23,278 bases of DNA. Origin: Muribaculaceae bacterium (GTDB lineage Bacteria > Bacteroidota > Bacteroidia > Bacteroidales > Muribaculaceae). The notes beneath the pieces were generated by a model, which was not told where the DNA came from, did no database searches, and was given only the letters and a program-made list of their open reading frames with translations. Each line of letters starts with the position of its first letter. Within the stretch, counting starts at the first letter, position 1. This document shows, in pieces, positions 1-7,619 of the stretch. The stretch covers positions 8,658 to 31,935 of the forward strand of contig JABUUJ010000018.1 in NCBI GenBank assembly GCA_021443235.1. Reading direction: 5' to 3'. Both the position numbers and the translations under genes were made by a program.

Positions 1-1079
1 TAGCGCAGCACGTCGCTCACGCTGAGGAACTGCGGTTTCTCGTCCTTGATGACGCAGCAGTTGGGCGAGAGGCTTATCTCGCAGTCGCTGAACGCATACA
101 GAGCGTCGATGGCGATGTCGCTCGACGTGCCCGGCATGAGCTGCACGATAATCTCGGCGTTCTCGCTGGTGTTGTCGTCAACACGCTTAACCTTGATTTT
201 TCCTTTCTCGGCGGCTTTGACGATGCTCTCCATGAGCGTGCCGGTAGTTTTGCCGTAGGGCACATCCTTTACCAGCAGCGTCTTGCTGTCGACCTTCTCA
301 ATCTTGGTGCGCACACGCACGCTGCCACCGCGCTCGCCATCGTTGTAGTGGCTCACGTCGATATAGCCGCCCGTCTGGAAGTCGGGATAGAGGTGGAACT
401 CCTCGCCACGCAGGTAGTGCACAGTCGCGTCGATTATCTCGTTGAAATTGTGAGGCAGAATCTTGCACGACAAGCCCACGGCGATGCCCTCGGCGCCCTG
501 TGCCAGCAGCAGCGGGAACTTGGCGGGCAACGTGAGCGGCTCGCGCTTGCGACCGTCGTACGACATGCCCCAGTCGGTCACCTTGGCGTTATATACAGTC
601 TCGAGGGCAAACTCGCTGAGTCGCGCCTCGATGTAACGTCCGGCCGCGGCACCGTCGCCAGTGAGGATGTTACCCCAGTTACCCTGCGTGTCGATGAGCA
701 GCTCCTTCTGGCCCAGCTGCACAAGCGCCGAGTAGATTGAGGCATCACCGTGAGGGTGATACTGCATGGTCATTCCCACAAGGTTGGCAACCTTGTTCAT
801 GTGACCATCGTCGGCCTCCTTCATGGCGTGCATGATGCGTCGCTGCACGGGCTTGAAGCCGTCCTCGATGTGCGGCACTGCGCGCTCGAGAATCACATAG
901 CTGGCATAGTCGAGAAACCATTTCTCGTACATGCCCGAGAGTGCCAGTTTTTTATCTTTAGGGACCTGATAGGCCGAATGCGCGGCCTCGCCCGCTTCCT
1001 GTTCGTCCTGAGTGTTATCGTCTCCGTTAGACTCGGGCAGGTCCTCATTCATTTCAAGCTGGTCGTTATCGTCTTTCAT
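1..1079 (-). CDS. parC: DNA topoisomerase IV subunit A (ParC-type), 5' part, cut by left edge
   Basis: Type IIA topoisomerase breakage-reunion subunit, which passes DNA strands to decatenate and relax chromosomes together with a ParE partner not in this window. Reading the minus strand from the ATG at 1079 gives 359 open codons that run off the left edge, so only the N-terminal part is present. The conserved start of the domain (YASYVILERAVPHIEDG), the HPHGDASIY helix segment and AAGRYIE with the catalytic tyrosine at residue 149 are all visible. The YASYVILERAVP form fits the Bacteroidota ParC family better than GyrA, which usually reads YSMSVI. An acidic leader of about 45 residues precedes the domain. 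It lies 46 bp after argH on the same strand with no clear promoter between, so it may be read through from the arg operon. ParC versus GyrA is family inference. Confidence 0.9.
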   Translation of the reverse strand, partial: MKDDNDQLEMNEDLPESNGDDNTQDEQEAGEAAHSAYQVPKDKKLALSGMYEKWFLDYASYVILERAVPHIEDGFKPVQRRIMHAMKEADDGHMNKVANLVGMTMQYHPHGDASIYSALVQLGQKELLIDTQGNWGNILTGDGAAAGRYIEARLSEFALETVYNAKVTDWGMSYDGRKREPLTLPAKFPLLLAQGAEGIAVGLSCKILPHNFNEIIDATVHYLRGEEFHLYPDFQTGGYIDVSHYNDGERGGSVRVRTKIEKVDSKTLLVKDVPYGKTTGTLMESIVKAAEKGKIKVKRVDDNTSENAEIIVQLMPGTSSDIAIDALYAFSDCEISLSPNCCVIKDEKPQFLSVSDVLR

Positions 1080-1125
1080 ATTTTGTTGTAAAAATAATCT
1101 GAATTTTGGGTGTTCACGCTCTCGG

Positions 1126-2418
1126 TTACAGCAGGCGACCGGCGGCAAGCACCATCTTGGCGCGAATGTGCTCGGTGCACAGGTTGCCTATTGAGCCCTC
1201 GTGGGTGTGGAAAACGGTGCGCATGGGCTGGTAGGTGCCGTTCTGCACCTCCTGCCCTACCCTCTTATAGGCGTCGCGGAAAGGCATTCCGTTCATCACC
1301 AAGCGGTTGACCGACTCAACGGTAAAGAGGTAGTCATAGCGCTTGTCGTCGAGGATGTTCTCGTTAACGCGCACGTGTTGCAGCATGAATGTGCACATGC
1401 GCACGCACTCGTTGAGCTGCTCGATGGCGGGGAAGGTGATGTCCTTGAGCAGCTGCAGGTCGCGGTGATAACCCAGCGGCAGATTGGTGGTGAGCGACGA
1501 CACCTCGGTGATGATGGTCTGCAGGCGGTTGCAGCGTCCACGCATAATCTCAAACACGTCGGGGTTCTTCTTGTGGGGCATGATGCTTGAGCCGGTGGTG
1601 AGCTCGTCGGGGAAGGAGATAAAGGCGAAGTTCTGGCTGTTGAACAGGCATACGTCCATCGCAAACTTAGCCAGCGTCGATGCAATCGCGTTGATGGCAT
1701 AGGCCAGTGCGCGCTCGGTCTTTCCACGGCTCATCTGTGCCGCCACCACATTATAGTGAAGGTCGCCAAAGTCGAGCAGCTTCGTGGTCATGGTGCGGTC
1801 GAGCGGGAACGATGAGCCATAGCCTGCCGCCGAGCCCAGAGGGTTCATGTTGGCGGTGTCGTAGGCTGCCCTAAGCACAAGCATGTCGTCGGCCAGCGTC
1901 TCGGCATAGGCACCAAACCACAGCCCGAAACTTGAGGGCATAGCCACCTGCATGTGGGTGTAGCCCGGCATGAGCACGTTGCTGTGCTTCTCGCTCAGGT
2001 CGAGCAGTTGCTCAAAGAGTGCGTTGACATTGCGCGCTATTGTCTTAATCTCGTCGCGGTAAAAGAGTTTTAGGTCGACGAGCACCTGGTCGTTGCGCGA
2101 GCGTCCCGAGTGAATCTTCTTACCCACGTCGCCCAGTCGCTGTGTGAGAAGCGTCTCGACTTGTGAGTGCACGTCCTCGACGCCCGGCTCAATCACAAAC
2201 TTTCCTTCCTCGATTTCTTTCTCGATGTTGAGCAACTCTTCTTTGAGCACGTTGTGCTCTTGGAAGGTGAGGAGCCCTATTGACTCGAGCATGGCGATGT
2301 GAGCTATTGAGCCACGCACGTCGTGGATGGCAAGTTTCAGGTCGAGTTCACGGTCGTTACCCACGGTAAACGACTCAATCCACTCGTCAATGCTATAACC
2401 TTTGTCCCAAAGTTTCAT
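1126..2418 (-). CDS. argH: Argininosuccinate lyase
   Basis: Cleaves argininosuccinate to arginine and fumarate, the last step of arginine synthesis, in the cytoplasm. The 430-residue product has the fumarase/aspartase superfamily layout: SGRSRNDQ at 104-111, the TH motif with His155, and the flexible signature loop GSSIMPHKKNPD at about 276-287 that carries the catalytic serine. Length is slightly below the usual 450-460 residues. The start MKLWDKGYS is the expected N-terminus for this clade. It is the last arg gene of the minus-strand operon, 23 bp after argE. I see no frameshift or missing key residue. Confidence 0.97.
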   Translation of the reverse strand: MKLWDKGYSIDEWIESFTVGNDRELDLKLAIHDVRGSIAHIAMLESIGLLTFQEHNVLKEELLNIEKEIEEGKFVIEPGVEDVHSQVETLLTQRLGDVGKKIHSGRSRNDQVLVDLKLFYRDEIKTIARNVNALFEQLLDLSEKHSNVLMPGYTHMQVAMPSSFGLWFGAYAETLADDMLVLRAAYDTANMNPLGSAAGYGSSFPLDRTMTTKLLDFGDLHYNVVAAQMSRGKTERALAYAINAIASTLAKFAMDVCLFNSQNFAFISFPDELTTGSSIMPHKKNPDVFEIMRGRCNRLQTIITEVSSLTTNLPLGYHRDLQLLKDITFPAIEQLNECVRMCTFMLQHVRVNENILDDKRYDYLFTVESVNRLVMNGMPFRDAYKRVGQEVQNGTYQPMRTVFHTHEGSIGNLCTEHIRAKMVLAAGRLL

Positions 2419-2441
2419 TCTATATCGTTGTTTTTAGTTTT

Positions 2442-3491
2442 TTAGATGGTTGTTGCGAGCTGGGCGATGAAGCGGGTGTAGTAGTCGACGCCCGCAGCGA
2501 TTTCGCTCAGTAGGATGTACTCGTCGGCGGTGTGCGAGCGTGCGCTGTCGCCCGGGCCGAGCTTCAGCGAGGGGAACGCCATGTGCGACATATCGCTTGT
2601 GGTGGGCGAGATGTAGGGTGTGCTGCCCAGCGCCACTGCCGCACGCACCAGCGGGTGACTCTCGTCGATGGCCGAGGCACGCAGGCGTGTGCTGCGTGGC
2701 TTCACGTCGCTCTTGACGCGAGCGCGCACCAGTTCCACGGTTTCCTCGTTGCTATAGGCATCGGTGGTGCGCATGTCCATCACCCAGCGGCACTCGTCGG
2801 GCACCACGTTGTGCTGCGTGCCGCACTCCATCATCGTGGCTGTGAACTTGATAGGGCCCAGCAGCGACGAGATTTTCTCGGGCTGATAGTCGCGCATCGC
2901 ATTGATGTCGTCAATGGCTATGTACAGAGCGTTGATGCCCTCGTTGCGAGCCGCATGACCGCGACGGCCATGAGCCACACAGTCGAGCACGACGAGTCCG
3001 CGCTCACCCACAGCGGCCTGCAACTGGGTGGGCTCGCCCACGAGCGCCATGTCGATGCGTCCCAGCGTGGGAAGCAGCTCGCGTATGCCCGTCTCGCCGC
3101 CCAGTTCCTCCTCGGCGCTGATAACCAGCAGCAAGTTGAACGGCAGCGACTCGTTGTAATAGTGCTTAAACGCCTCAATCAGACACACTACCGATGCACC
3201 TGCGTCGTTGCTGCCCAGTCCATAGAGGCGGTCGCCCTCAATGGTGGGAGCGAACGGGTCGTGTGTCCACGACGCAGCGGGTTTCACCGTGTCGTGGTGA
3301 GAGTTGAGCATCACCACGGGCTTGCCGTCGTCCCAATGCGCCGAGCGGGCATACACATTGTTGTGCATGCGCTCCACAGCGATGCCGGCCTCGTTGAGGT
3401 GGGCGATGAGCAGTGCTGCGGTGCCGTCTTCACTGCGCGATACCGACGGAGTTGCGATGAGTTGCTTGAGCAGTGCAATTGCTTGTTCCAT
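2442..3491 (-). CDS. argE: M20-family N-acyl-ornithine/citrulline deacylase (ArgE-like)
   Basis: Zinc hydrolase of the M20 family that removes the N-acyl group from the arginine intermediate. Given the succinyl-type ArgF' in the same operon, the substrate is probably N-succinylcitrulline rather than acetylornithine (inference). The 349-residue protein shows the HxDxV metal motif at 65-69, SNDAG around Asp96, the EEE cluster at 127-129 that supplies the catalytic base and a metal ligand, and the late LGPGDSARSHTADEY segment with the C-terminal metal histidine. These are the full set of M20 ligands. It starts 4 bp after the argB stop codon, which implies translational coupling. Sequence alone cannot separate acetyl from succinyl specificity. 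Confidence 0.9.
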   Translation of the reverse strand: MEQAIALLKQLIATPSVSRSEDGTAALLIAHLNEAGIAVERMHNNVYARSAHWDDGKPVVMLNSHHDTVKPAASWTHDPFAPTIEGDRLYGLGSNDAGASVVCLIEAFKHYYNESLPFNLLLVISAEEELGGETGIRELLPTLGRIDMALVGEPTQLQAAVGERGLVVLDCVAHGRRGHAARNEGINALYIAIDDINAMRDYQPEKISSLLGPIKFTATMMECGTQHNVVPDECRWVMDMRTTDAYSNEETVELVRARVKSDVKPRSTRLRASAIDESHPLVRAAVALGSTPYISPTTSDMSHMAFPSLKLGPGDSARSHTADEYILLSEIAAGVDYYTRFIAQLATTI

Positions 3492-3495
3492 AGCG

Positions 3496-4263
3496 TTATT
3501 TTATCGTTGTGCCACGCTCAGAGAGCAGATTGGCCGAATTTTTAATTACCACCTCGGCAACACCTTGCGACACCGCCTTGAGGGCTCCCGAGACCTTTGG
3601 AACCATGCCCTGAGCGATGATGCCTTGCTCCTTGAGTTGGGCGAAGGAGTCGCTATTGATAGTGGTGATGAGCGAGCTGGGGTCGTCGACATCGGCAAGC
3701 ACGCCGTCTTTCTCAAAGCAGAACACCAGCTGCGTGGGCGCAAAGCGCGCGGTGGCGATTGCTACCTGCGAGGCGATGCTATCGGCGTTGGTGTTGAGCA
3801 TATTACCCTTGCCATCGTGAGTTAGGGCGCAGAACACAGGCGTAACGCCTATCTCAAGCAGATGCTGGATAAATGCGTGGTCAACCTTGTCGCCCTCGAT
3901 GTCGCCCACCCAACCAAAATCAATAGGCTCGGGCGAACGCTTGCGAGCGGGAATCACGCTGGCATCGGCGCCCGATAGCCCCACAGCCTTGCAGCCGCGG
4001 GCGTTCAGTGCCGCCACGATGCGCTTGTTGATGAGTCCGGCATAGACCATGGTGCACACGTCAAGCGTGTCGCGGTCGGTCACACGCCGTCCCTCAATCA
4101 TCTGCGTGGCGATGCCCAACTGCTGGCACAGGCGAGTGGCGAGTTTGCCACCGCCATGCACAAGCACCTTGCCGCCGTCGATGCTGGCGAAGTCGTCGAG
4201 AAAGCGCTCAAGCGCCTCCTCATTATCGACCACATTACCGCCAATTTTTATGATTTTTATCAT
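3496..4263 (-). CDS. argB: N-acyl-glutamate kinase (acetyl/succinylglutamate kinase)
   Basis: Phosphorylates the gamma-carboxylate of N-acylglutamate, the second step of arginine synthesis. The 255 residues follow the amino acid kinase fold: KIGGN near the N-terminus, HGGGK at about 37-41, the GLSGAD segment, and NADSIAS in the second half. These match the glycine-rich ATP and N-acylglutamate binding loops of ArgB. Because the operon carries a succinyl-type transcarbamylase, the natural substrate is probably N-succinylglutamate (inference). The short length and lack of the N-terminal helix found in arginine-inhibited kinases suggest it is not the classic allosteric hexamer. The spacer before it contains the repeats at 4335-4382. 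Confidence 0.95.
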   Translation of the reverse strand: MIKIIKIGGNVVDNEEALERFLDDFASIDGGKVLVHGGGKLATRLCQQLGIATQMIEGRRVTDRDTLDVCTMVYAGLINKRIVAALNARGCKAVGLSGADASVIPARKRSPEPIDFGWVGDIEGDKVDHAFIQHLLEIGVTPVFCALTHDGKGNMLNTNADSIASQVAIATARFAPTQLVFCFEKDGVLADVDDPSSLITTINSDSFAQLKEQGIIAQGMVPKVSGALKAVSQGVAEVVIKNSANLLSERGTTIK

Positions 4264-4291
4264 TGAATGGGTTTGTCGAGTTTGAAGTAAA

Positions 4292-4382
4292 GTTGAGAGT
4301 TTATTGTTTATAGTTTAAAGAAATCTCGAAAAAAGTCAAAGTCAATGTCAACGTCAATGTCAATGTCAAAGTCAGAGTCAAA
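4292..4382 (-). repeat. Hexamer array plus A/T-rich module between argF' and argB
   Basis: Eight consecutive hexamers in perfect 6-bp phase occupy 4335-4382 (coding strand NTTGAC, one reading TCTGAC). The first unit contains the TGA stop of argF', so the array gives further in-frame TGA codons at every second codon. It continues on the minus strand into a T-run and an A/T-rich module (4292-4334) containing TATAAACAATAAAC and CTCTCAAC. The same succession occurs on the plus strand at 22472-22554. I know of no described element of this form. Confidence 0.85.
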
Positions 4383-5331
4383 GACTCTCGAGCATGCGTT
4401 TGATGACCACGGTGGCCGAGATTTCGCGGTTGGCGGCCTCGGGGATTACCAGGCTGCGCGGGCCCTCGATCACGTCGTCGGTAACAATCATGCCGCGGCG
4501 CACGGGCAGGCAGTGCATGAAGAAGGCGTTGTCGGTGAGTGCCATCTTCTCGGCGCTTACCGTCCAGTTCATGTCCTTGCTCAGCACTTTGCCATAGTTG
4601 GGGTCATCGTAGGCCGACCAGTTCTTGGCATATACGAAGTGTGCGCCTCGCAGCGCTTCGTCCTGGTCGTGGGTGAGCGTTGCGCCAGCAGTAAACTGCG
4701 GGTCAAGGTCATAGCCCTCGGGGTTAGCGACCACCACCTCATATCCGGCGGCGACCATCCACTGTGCGAAGGAGTTGGGCACGGCCTGTGGCAAAGCCTT
4801 GGGGTGAGGCGCCCATGTGAGCACCACGCGCGGGCGCTCCACGGTCTTGTGCTCCTCGATGGTGATATAGTCGGCAAACGCCTGCAATGGGTGCACAGTT
4901 GCGCTCTCCATGCTGAAGACGGGGCGACCGCTATACTTAATAAACTGATTGATAATGGCCTCGCTGTAGTCGTCGGCCTTGTTTTGGAACTGCGCAAACG
5001 AGCGCACGCCGATGAGGTCGCAGTAGCAGCCCATCACGGGGATAGCCTCGAGCAGATGCTCGCTCTTGTCGCCGTCCATGATGACGCCGCGTTGTGTCTC
5101 GAGTTTCCAAGCGCCCTGGTTGACGTCGAGCACAATGACGTTCATGCCCAGGTTCATCGCCGCCTTTTGCGTCGACAGACGGGTGCGGAGGCTGTTATTG
5201 AAGAAGATGAGCAGCAAGGTCTTGTTGCGGCCCAGCTCCACATGACTGTAGCGGTTGTTCTTTATTTCGAGTGCCTCTTGAAACGCCTTGTGGAGGTCGC
5301 CAAGGTCGGCGGGTGAAAAAAATTGCTTCAT
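4378..5331 (-). CDS. argF': N-succinylornithine carbamoyltransferase
   Basis: Transfers a carbamoyl group to N-acylornithine in the cytoplasm. The 317-residue protein closely resembles the Bacteroides fragilis SOTCase family rather than ordinary ornithine transcarbamylase: SLRTRLSTQKA at 47-57 for carbamoyl phosphate, the NQGAWKLETQRGVIMDGDK stretch at 71-89, HPLQ, and HCLPVRR with the catalytic cysteine. The residue known to set acyl specificity lies just after MDGDK: Pro90 in B. fragilis SOTCase and Glu92 in acetyl-specific Xanthomonas AOTCase (recalled from published structures). Here it is Ser90, a small neutral residue consistent with succinyl use. Its stop codon is inside the downstream hexamer array, and 137 bp of repeat-rich spacer precede its start. 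Confidence 0.93.
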   Translation of the reverse strand: MKQFFSPADLGDLHKAFQEALEIKNNRYSHVELGRNKTLLLIFFNNSLRTRLSTQKAAMNLGMNVIVLDVNQGAWKLETQRGVIMDGDKSEHLLEAIPVMGCYCDLIGVRSFAQFQNKADDYSEAIINQFIKYSGRPVFSMESATVHPLQAFADYITIEEHKTVERPRVVLTWAPHPKALPQAVPNSFAQWMVAAGYEVVVANPEGYDLDPQFTAGATLTHDQDEALRGAHFVYAKNWSAYDDPNYGKVLSKDMNWTVSAEKMALTDNAFFMHCLPVRRGMIVTDDVIEGPRSLVIPEAANREISATVVIKRMLESL

Positions 5332-5342
5332 ACGTTTGATTA

Positions 5343-5454
5343 TTTGTTCAACGTTGTTTAACTTGGTTCAACTTGGTTCAACGTTGATATTGTTTATTAT
5401 TAGGGATTTAAAACATTTCTCGCCATTAGCCATTAGCCATTACCCATTAGCCAT
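5343..5454 (-). repeat. Decamer and heptamer tandem repeats between argD and argF'
   Basis: Two different short tandem arrays share this spacer. At 5343-5382 there are four 10-bp units (plus strand TTTGTTCAAC, GTTGTTTAAC, then TTGGTTCAAC twice). At 5423-5454 there are four 7-bp units of CCATTAG (one CCATTAC) followed by a partial fifth. Both are non-coding and lie between the argD stop and the argF' start on one transcript. No promoter-like TAnnTTTG or hairpin plus T-run stands out here. Confidence 0.85.
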
Positions 5455-5468
5455 ACGGGCCGCGGGGC

Positions 5469-6596
5469 TTATTTCCCCAATTCCTGGGCGAAGGCCTGAA
5501 GGAAGGCATCGGCTTGGGCGATGGTGAGGCCCAGAGCGGGCAGCAGGCGCACGGTGTGCTGTCCGGCGCCGCCCGTAAACACGTGGCGGTCATAGACAAG
5601 GCGCTTGCGCAACTCGGGAGCCGAGCCCTCAATCTCAATGCCAATCATCAGACCGCGACCGCGCACCTCCTTGATGCCAGGCATTGCCTTGAGGCGCTCG
5701 ATGAGGTAAGAGCCCACCTGCTCGGCGTTGACAACAAGGTTCTGCTCCTTAATCACGTCAAGGACGGCGATTGCGGCGGCACATGCCAGATGGTTGCCGC
5801 CAAAGGTGGTGCCCAGCATGCCGCTCCATGCCTGGAAATGCGGTGCGATGAGCACGCCGCCCACGGGGAAGCCGTTGCCCATGCCCTTAGCCATGGTCAC
5901 GAGGTCGGGCTTGATGCCGGCATACTGATGGGCGAAGAAACGGCCGGTGCGGCCATAACCACTCTGCACCTCGTCGAGGATGAGGCACACGCCGTGCCTG
6001 GTGGTGACGTCGCGCAGCTGTCGCAGGAAGTCGTCGCCGGGCATCTGGATGCCTGCAACGCCCTGGATGCCCTCGATAATGGCAGCGCAGTATTCGCCAG
6101 TAGCGAGCTCGCGCTGCACAGCGTCTATATCGTTGAGAGGCACGAAAGTAACCTTATCGGTGACATTAAACGGAGCGTTTATCTTGGGGTTATCGGTCAG
6201 CTCCACTGCGCCCGATGTGCGGCCGTGGAAAGCACCCTTGAATGCCAGCACACGCTGTTTGCCAGTGTGGAACGATGCCACCTTGATAGCGTTCTCGTTG
6301 GCCTCGGCACCACTGTTCACGAGAAACAGGCTATAGTCGTCAAGGCCCGAAATCTCGCCCAGACGCTGCGCCAGCTGGTTCTGAAGGGTGTTGATGACGC
6401 TATTGGAATAAAAACCGAGGGTAGCCACCTGGCGGCTAATCATGTCGACGTAGTGGGGCTGCGCGTGACCAATGCTGATCACTGCGTGGCCGCCATAGAG
6501 GTCGAGATACTCGGTGCCATCGGCGTCATAAATGTAACTGCCGCAGCCTTTTACAGGCTCGACATCATAGAGTGAATATACTGGAAATAAATTCAT
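5469..6596 (-). CDS. argD: N-acyl-ornithine aminotransferase
   Basis: PLP enzyme that transaminates N-acylglutamate semialdehyde to N-acylornithine. At 375 residues it is a normal class-III aminotransferase: the NSGAEANENAIK segment at 94-105 binds the cofactor phosphate, LDEVQSG carries Asp208 that contacts the pyridine nitrogen, and TMAKGMGNGFPVGG contains the Schiff-base Lys237. The FYSNSV and TFGGNHLAC stretches are also typical of ArgD. In this operon the substrate is probably the succinylated form (inference from ArgF'). It lies 57 bp after argC, across the short hexamer array at 6641-6658. Confidence 0.95.
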   Translation of the reverse strand: MNLFPVYSLYDVEPVKGCGSYIYDADGTEYLDLYGGHAVISIGHAQPHYVDMISRQVATLGFYSNSVINTLQNQLAQRLGEISGLDDYSLFLVNSGAEANENAIKVASFHTGKQRVLAFKGAFHGRTSGAVELTDNPKINAPFNVTDKVTFVPLNDIDAVQRELATGEYCAAIIEGIQGVAGIQMPGDDFLRQLRDVTTRHGVCLILDEVQSGYGRTGRFFAHQYAGIKPDLVTMAKGMGNGFPVGGVLIAPHFQAWSGMLGTTFGGNHLACAAAIAVLDVIKEQNLVVNAEQVGSYLIERLKAMPGIKEVRGRGLMIGIEIEGSAPELRKRLVYDRHVFTGGAGQHTVRLLPALGLTIAQADAFLQAFAQELGK

Positions 6597-6640
6597 CGTC
6601 GTTTTTCTTTTTTGTTCAAATTATCATCAGAAAACCCAAA

Positions 6641-6658
6641 GTCAAAGTCAAAGTCAAA
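6641..6658 (-). repeat. Three-unit TTTGAC hexamer array at argC stop
   Basis: Three perfect TTTGAC units on the minus strand. The argC stop TGA (6654-6656) is part of the first unit, and the next two units supply two more in-frame TGA codons. This is the same motif and placement as the array after argF'. Confidence 0.8.
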
Positions 6659-7616
6659 ACGCATTGGGTTTCAGGCGCAGGCCGGTGTCTTGCGGCAGGC
6701 CGAAAGCGATGTTCATGTTCTGCACAGCCTGGCCACTGGCACCCTTGAGCAGGTTGTCGATGCAACTCACGATGTGCAGCAAGTCGCCATGCTTCTCAAC
6801 GTGGAGCAGCGCCTTGTTGGTGTTGGTCACCTGCTTGAGGTCGAGCGGCCGGGATGTCACATGGGTGAACACCGCCTGGGCGTAATACTGCTCATAGAGT
6901 GCCTGTGCCTGCTCGTGGGTGAGGTCGCACTTGGTGTAGACGCTGGCAAGGATGCCACGGGGGAAGTCGCCACGCATAGGCACGAAATTGATGGCGGGGA
7001 CGTCGCCGCCCTGCAGCGTGGCGAGCGTGCGCCTAATCTCGAGCAAGTGCTGGTGGGTGAACGCCTTGTAAACCGACAAGTTGTCGCAACGCCAACTGAA
7101 GTGGGTGGTTGCGCCGGGCTTCACACCTGCGCCAGTGCTGCCGGTAATGGCGGTGACATGAACGTCGTCGCGCAGCAGCCCCTCGGCAGCAAGCGGGAGC
7201 AACGCCAACTGGATGCAGGTGGCAAAGCAGCCGGGGTTGGCGATGAGCCTGGCACCCTTGATGCGGTCGAGTTGGAACTCGGGCAACGCATACACATAGC
7301 CGCAGCTCTCGTCGCGGTAGTCCTGAGCCAGATCCACCACCACAAGGTGCTCAGGGCGAGGGTTATTGGCCCAAAACTCGGCACTCTTGCCGTGGCCCAT
7401 GCACATGAACACGCAGTCGACGTCGTCGAGACGCGCGGTGTCGCTGAAAGTGAGGTCGGTCTCGCCTATCAGCCCCTCGTGAACGTGGGTGATGGGCAGG
7501 CCCGCCTGGCTGCTGCTGTGAATCCACTCAATCGTCACCTCGGGGTGGTTGAGCAGGATGCGTGTGAGCTCGCCCGCGGTGTAGCCTGCGCCGCCTATAA
7601 TGCCTACTTTAATCAT
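6654..7616 (-). CDS. argC: N-acyl-gamma-glutamyl-phosphate reductase
   Basis: NADPH-dependent reductase forming N-acylglutamate semialdehyde. The 320-residue protein starts with the Rossmann loop GIIGGAGYTAGEL and carries the catalytic cysteine Cys130 in NPGCFAT. GSTGAGVKPG and the later HQHLLEI stretch fit the ArgC dimerisation and catalytic domain. The ATG lies 3 bp after the argG stop, so the two are probably translationally coupled. Nothing is missing or truncated. Acetyl versus succinyl preference is not readable from the sequence, but the operon context favours succinyl. Confidence 0.96.
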   Translation of the reverse strand: MIKVGIIGGAGYTAGELTRILLNHPEVTIEWIHSSSQAGLPITHVHEGLIGETDLTFSDTARLDDVDCVFMCMGHGKSAEFWANNPRPEHLVVVDLAQDYRDESCGYVYALPEFQLDRIKGARLIANPGCFATCIQLALLPLAAEGLLRDDVHVTAITGSTGAGVKPGATTHFSWRCDNLSVYKAFTHQHLLEIRRTLATLQGGDVPAINFVPMRGDFPRGILASVYTKCDLTHEQAQALYEQYYAQAVFTHVTSRPLDLKQVTNTNKALLHVEKHGDLLHIVSCIDNLLKGASGQAVQNMNIAFGLPQDTGLRLKPNAF

Positions 7617-7619
7617 GGA

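Noticed and set aside
4335..4382. CRISPR array reading of the tandem repeats.
   Set aside because: Units are 6 bp with no spacers between them, and no cas gene is present.
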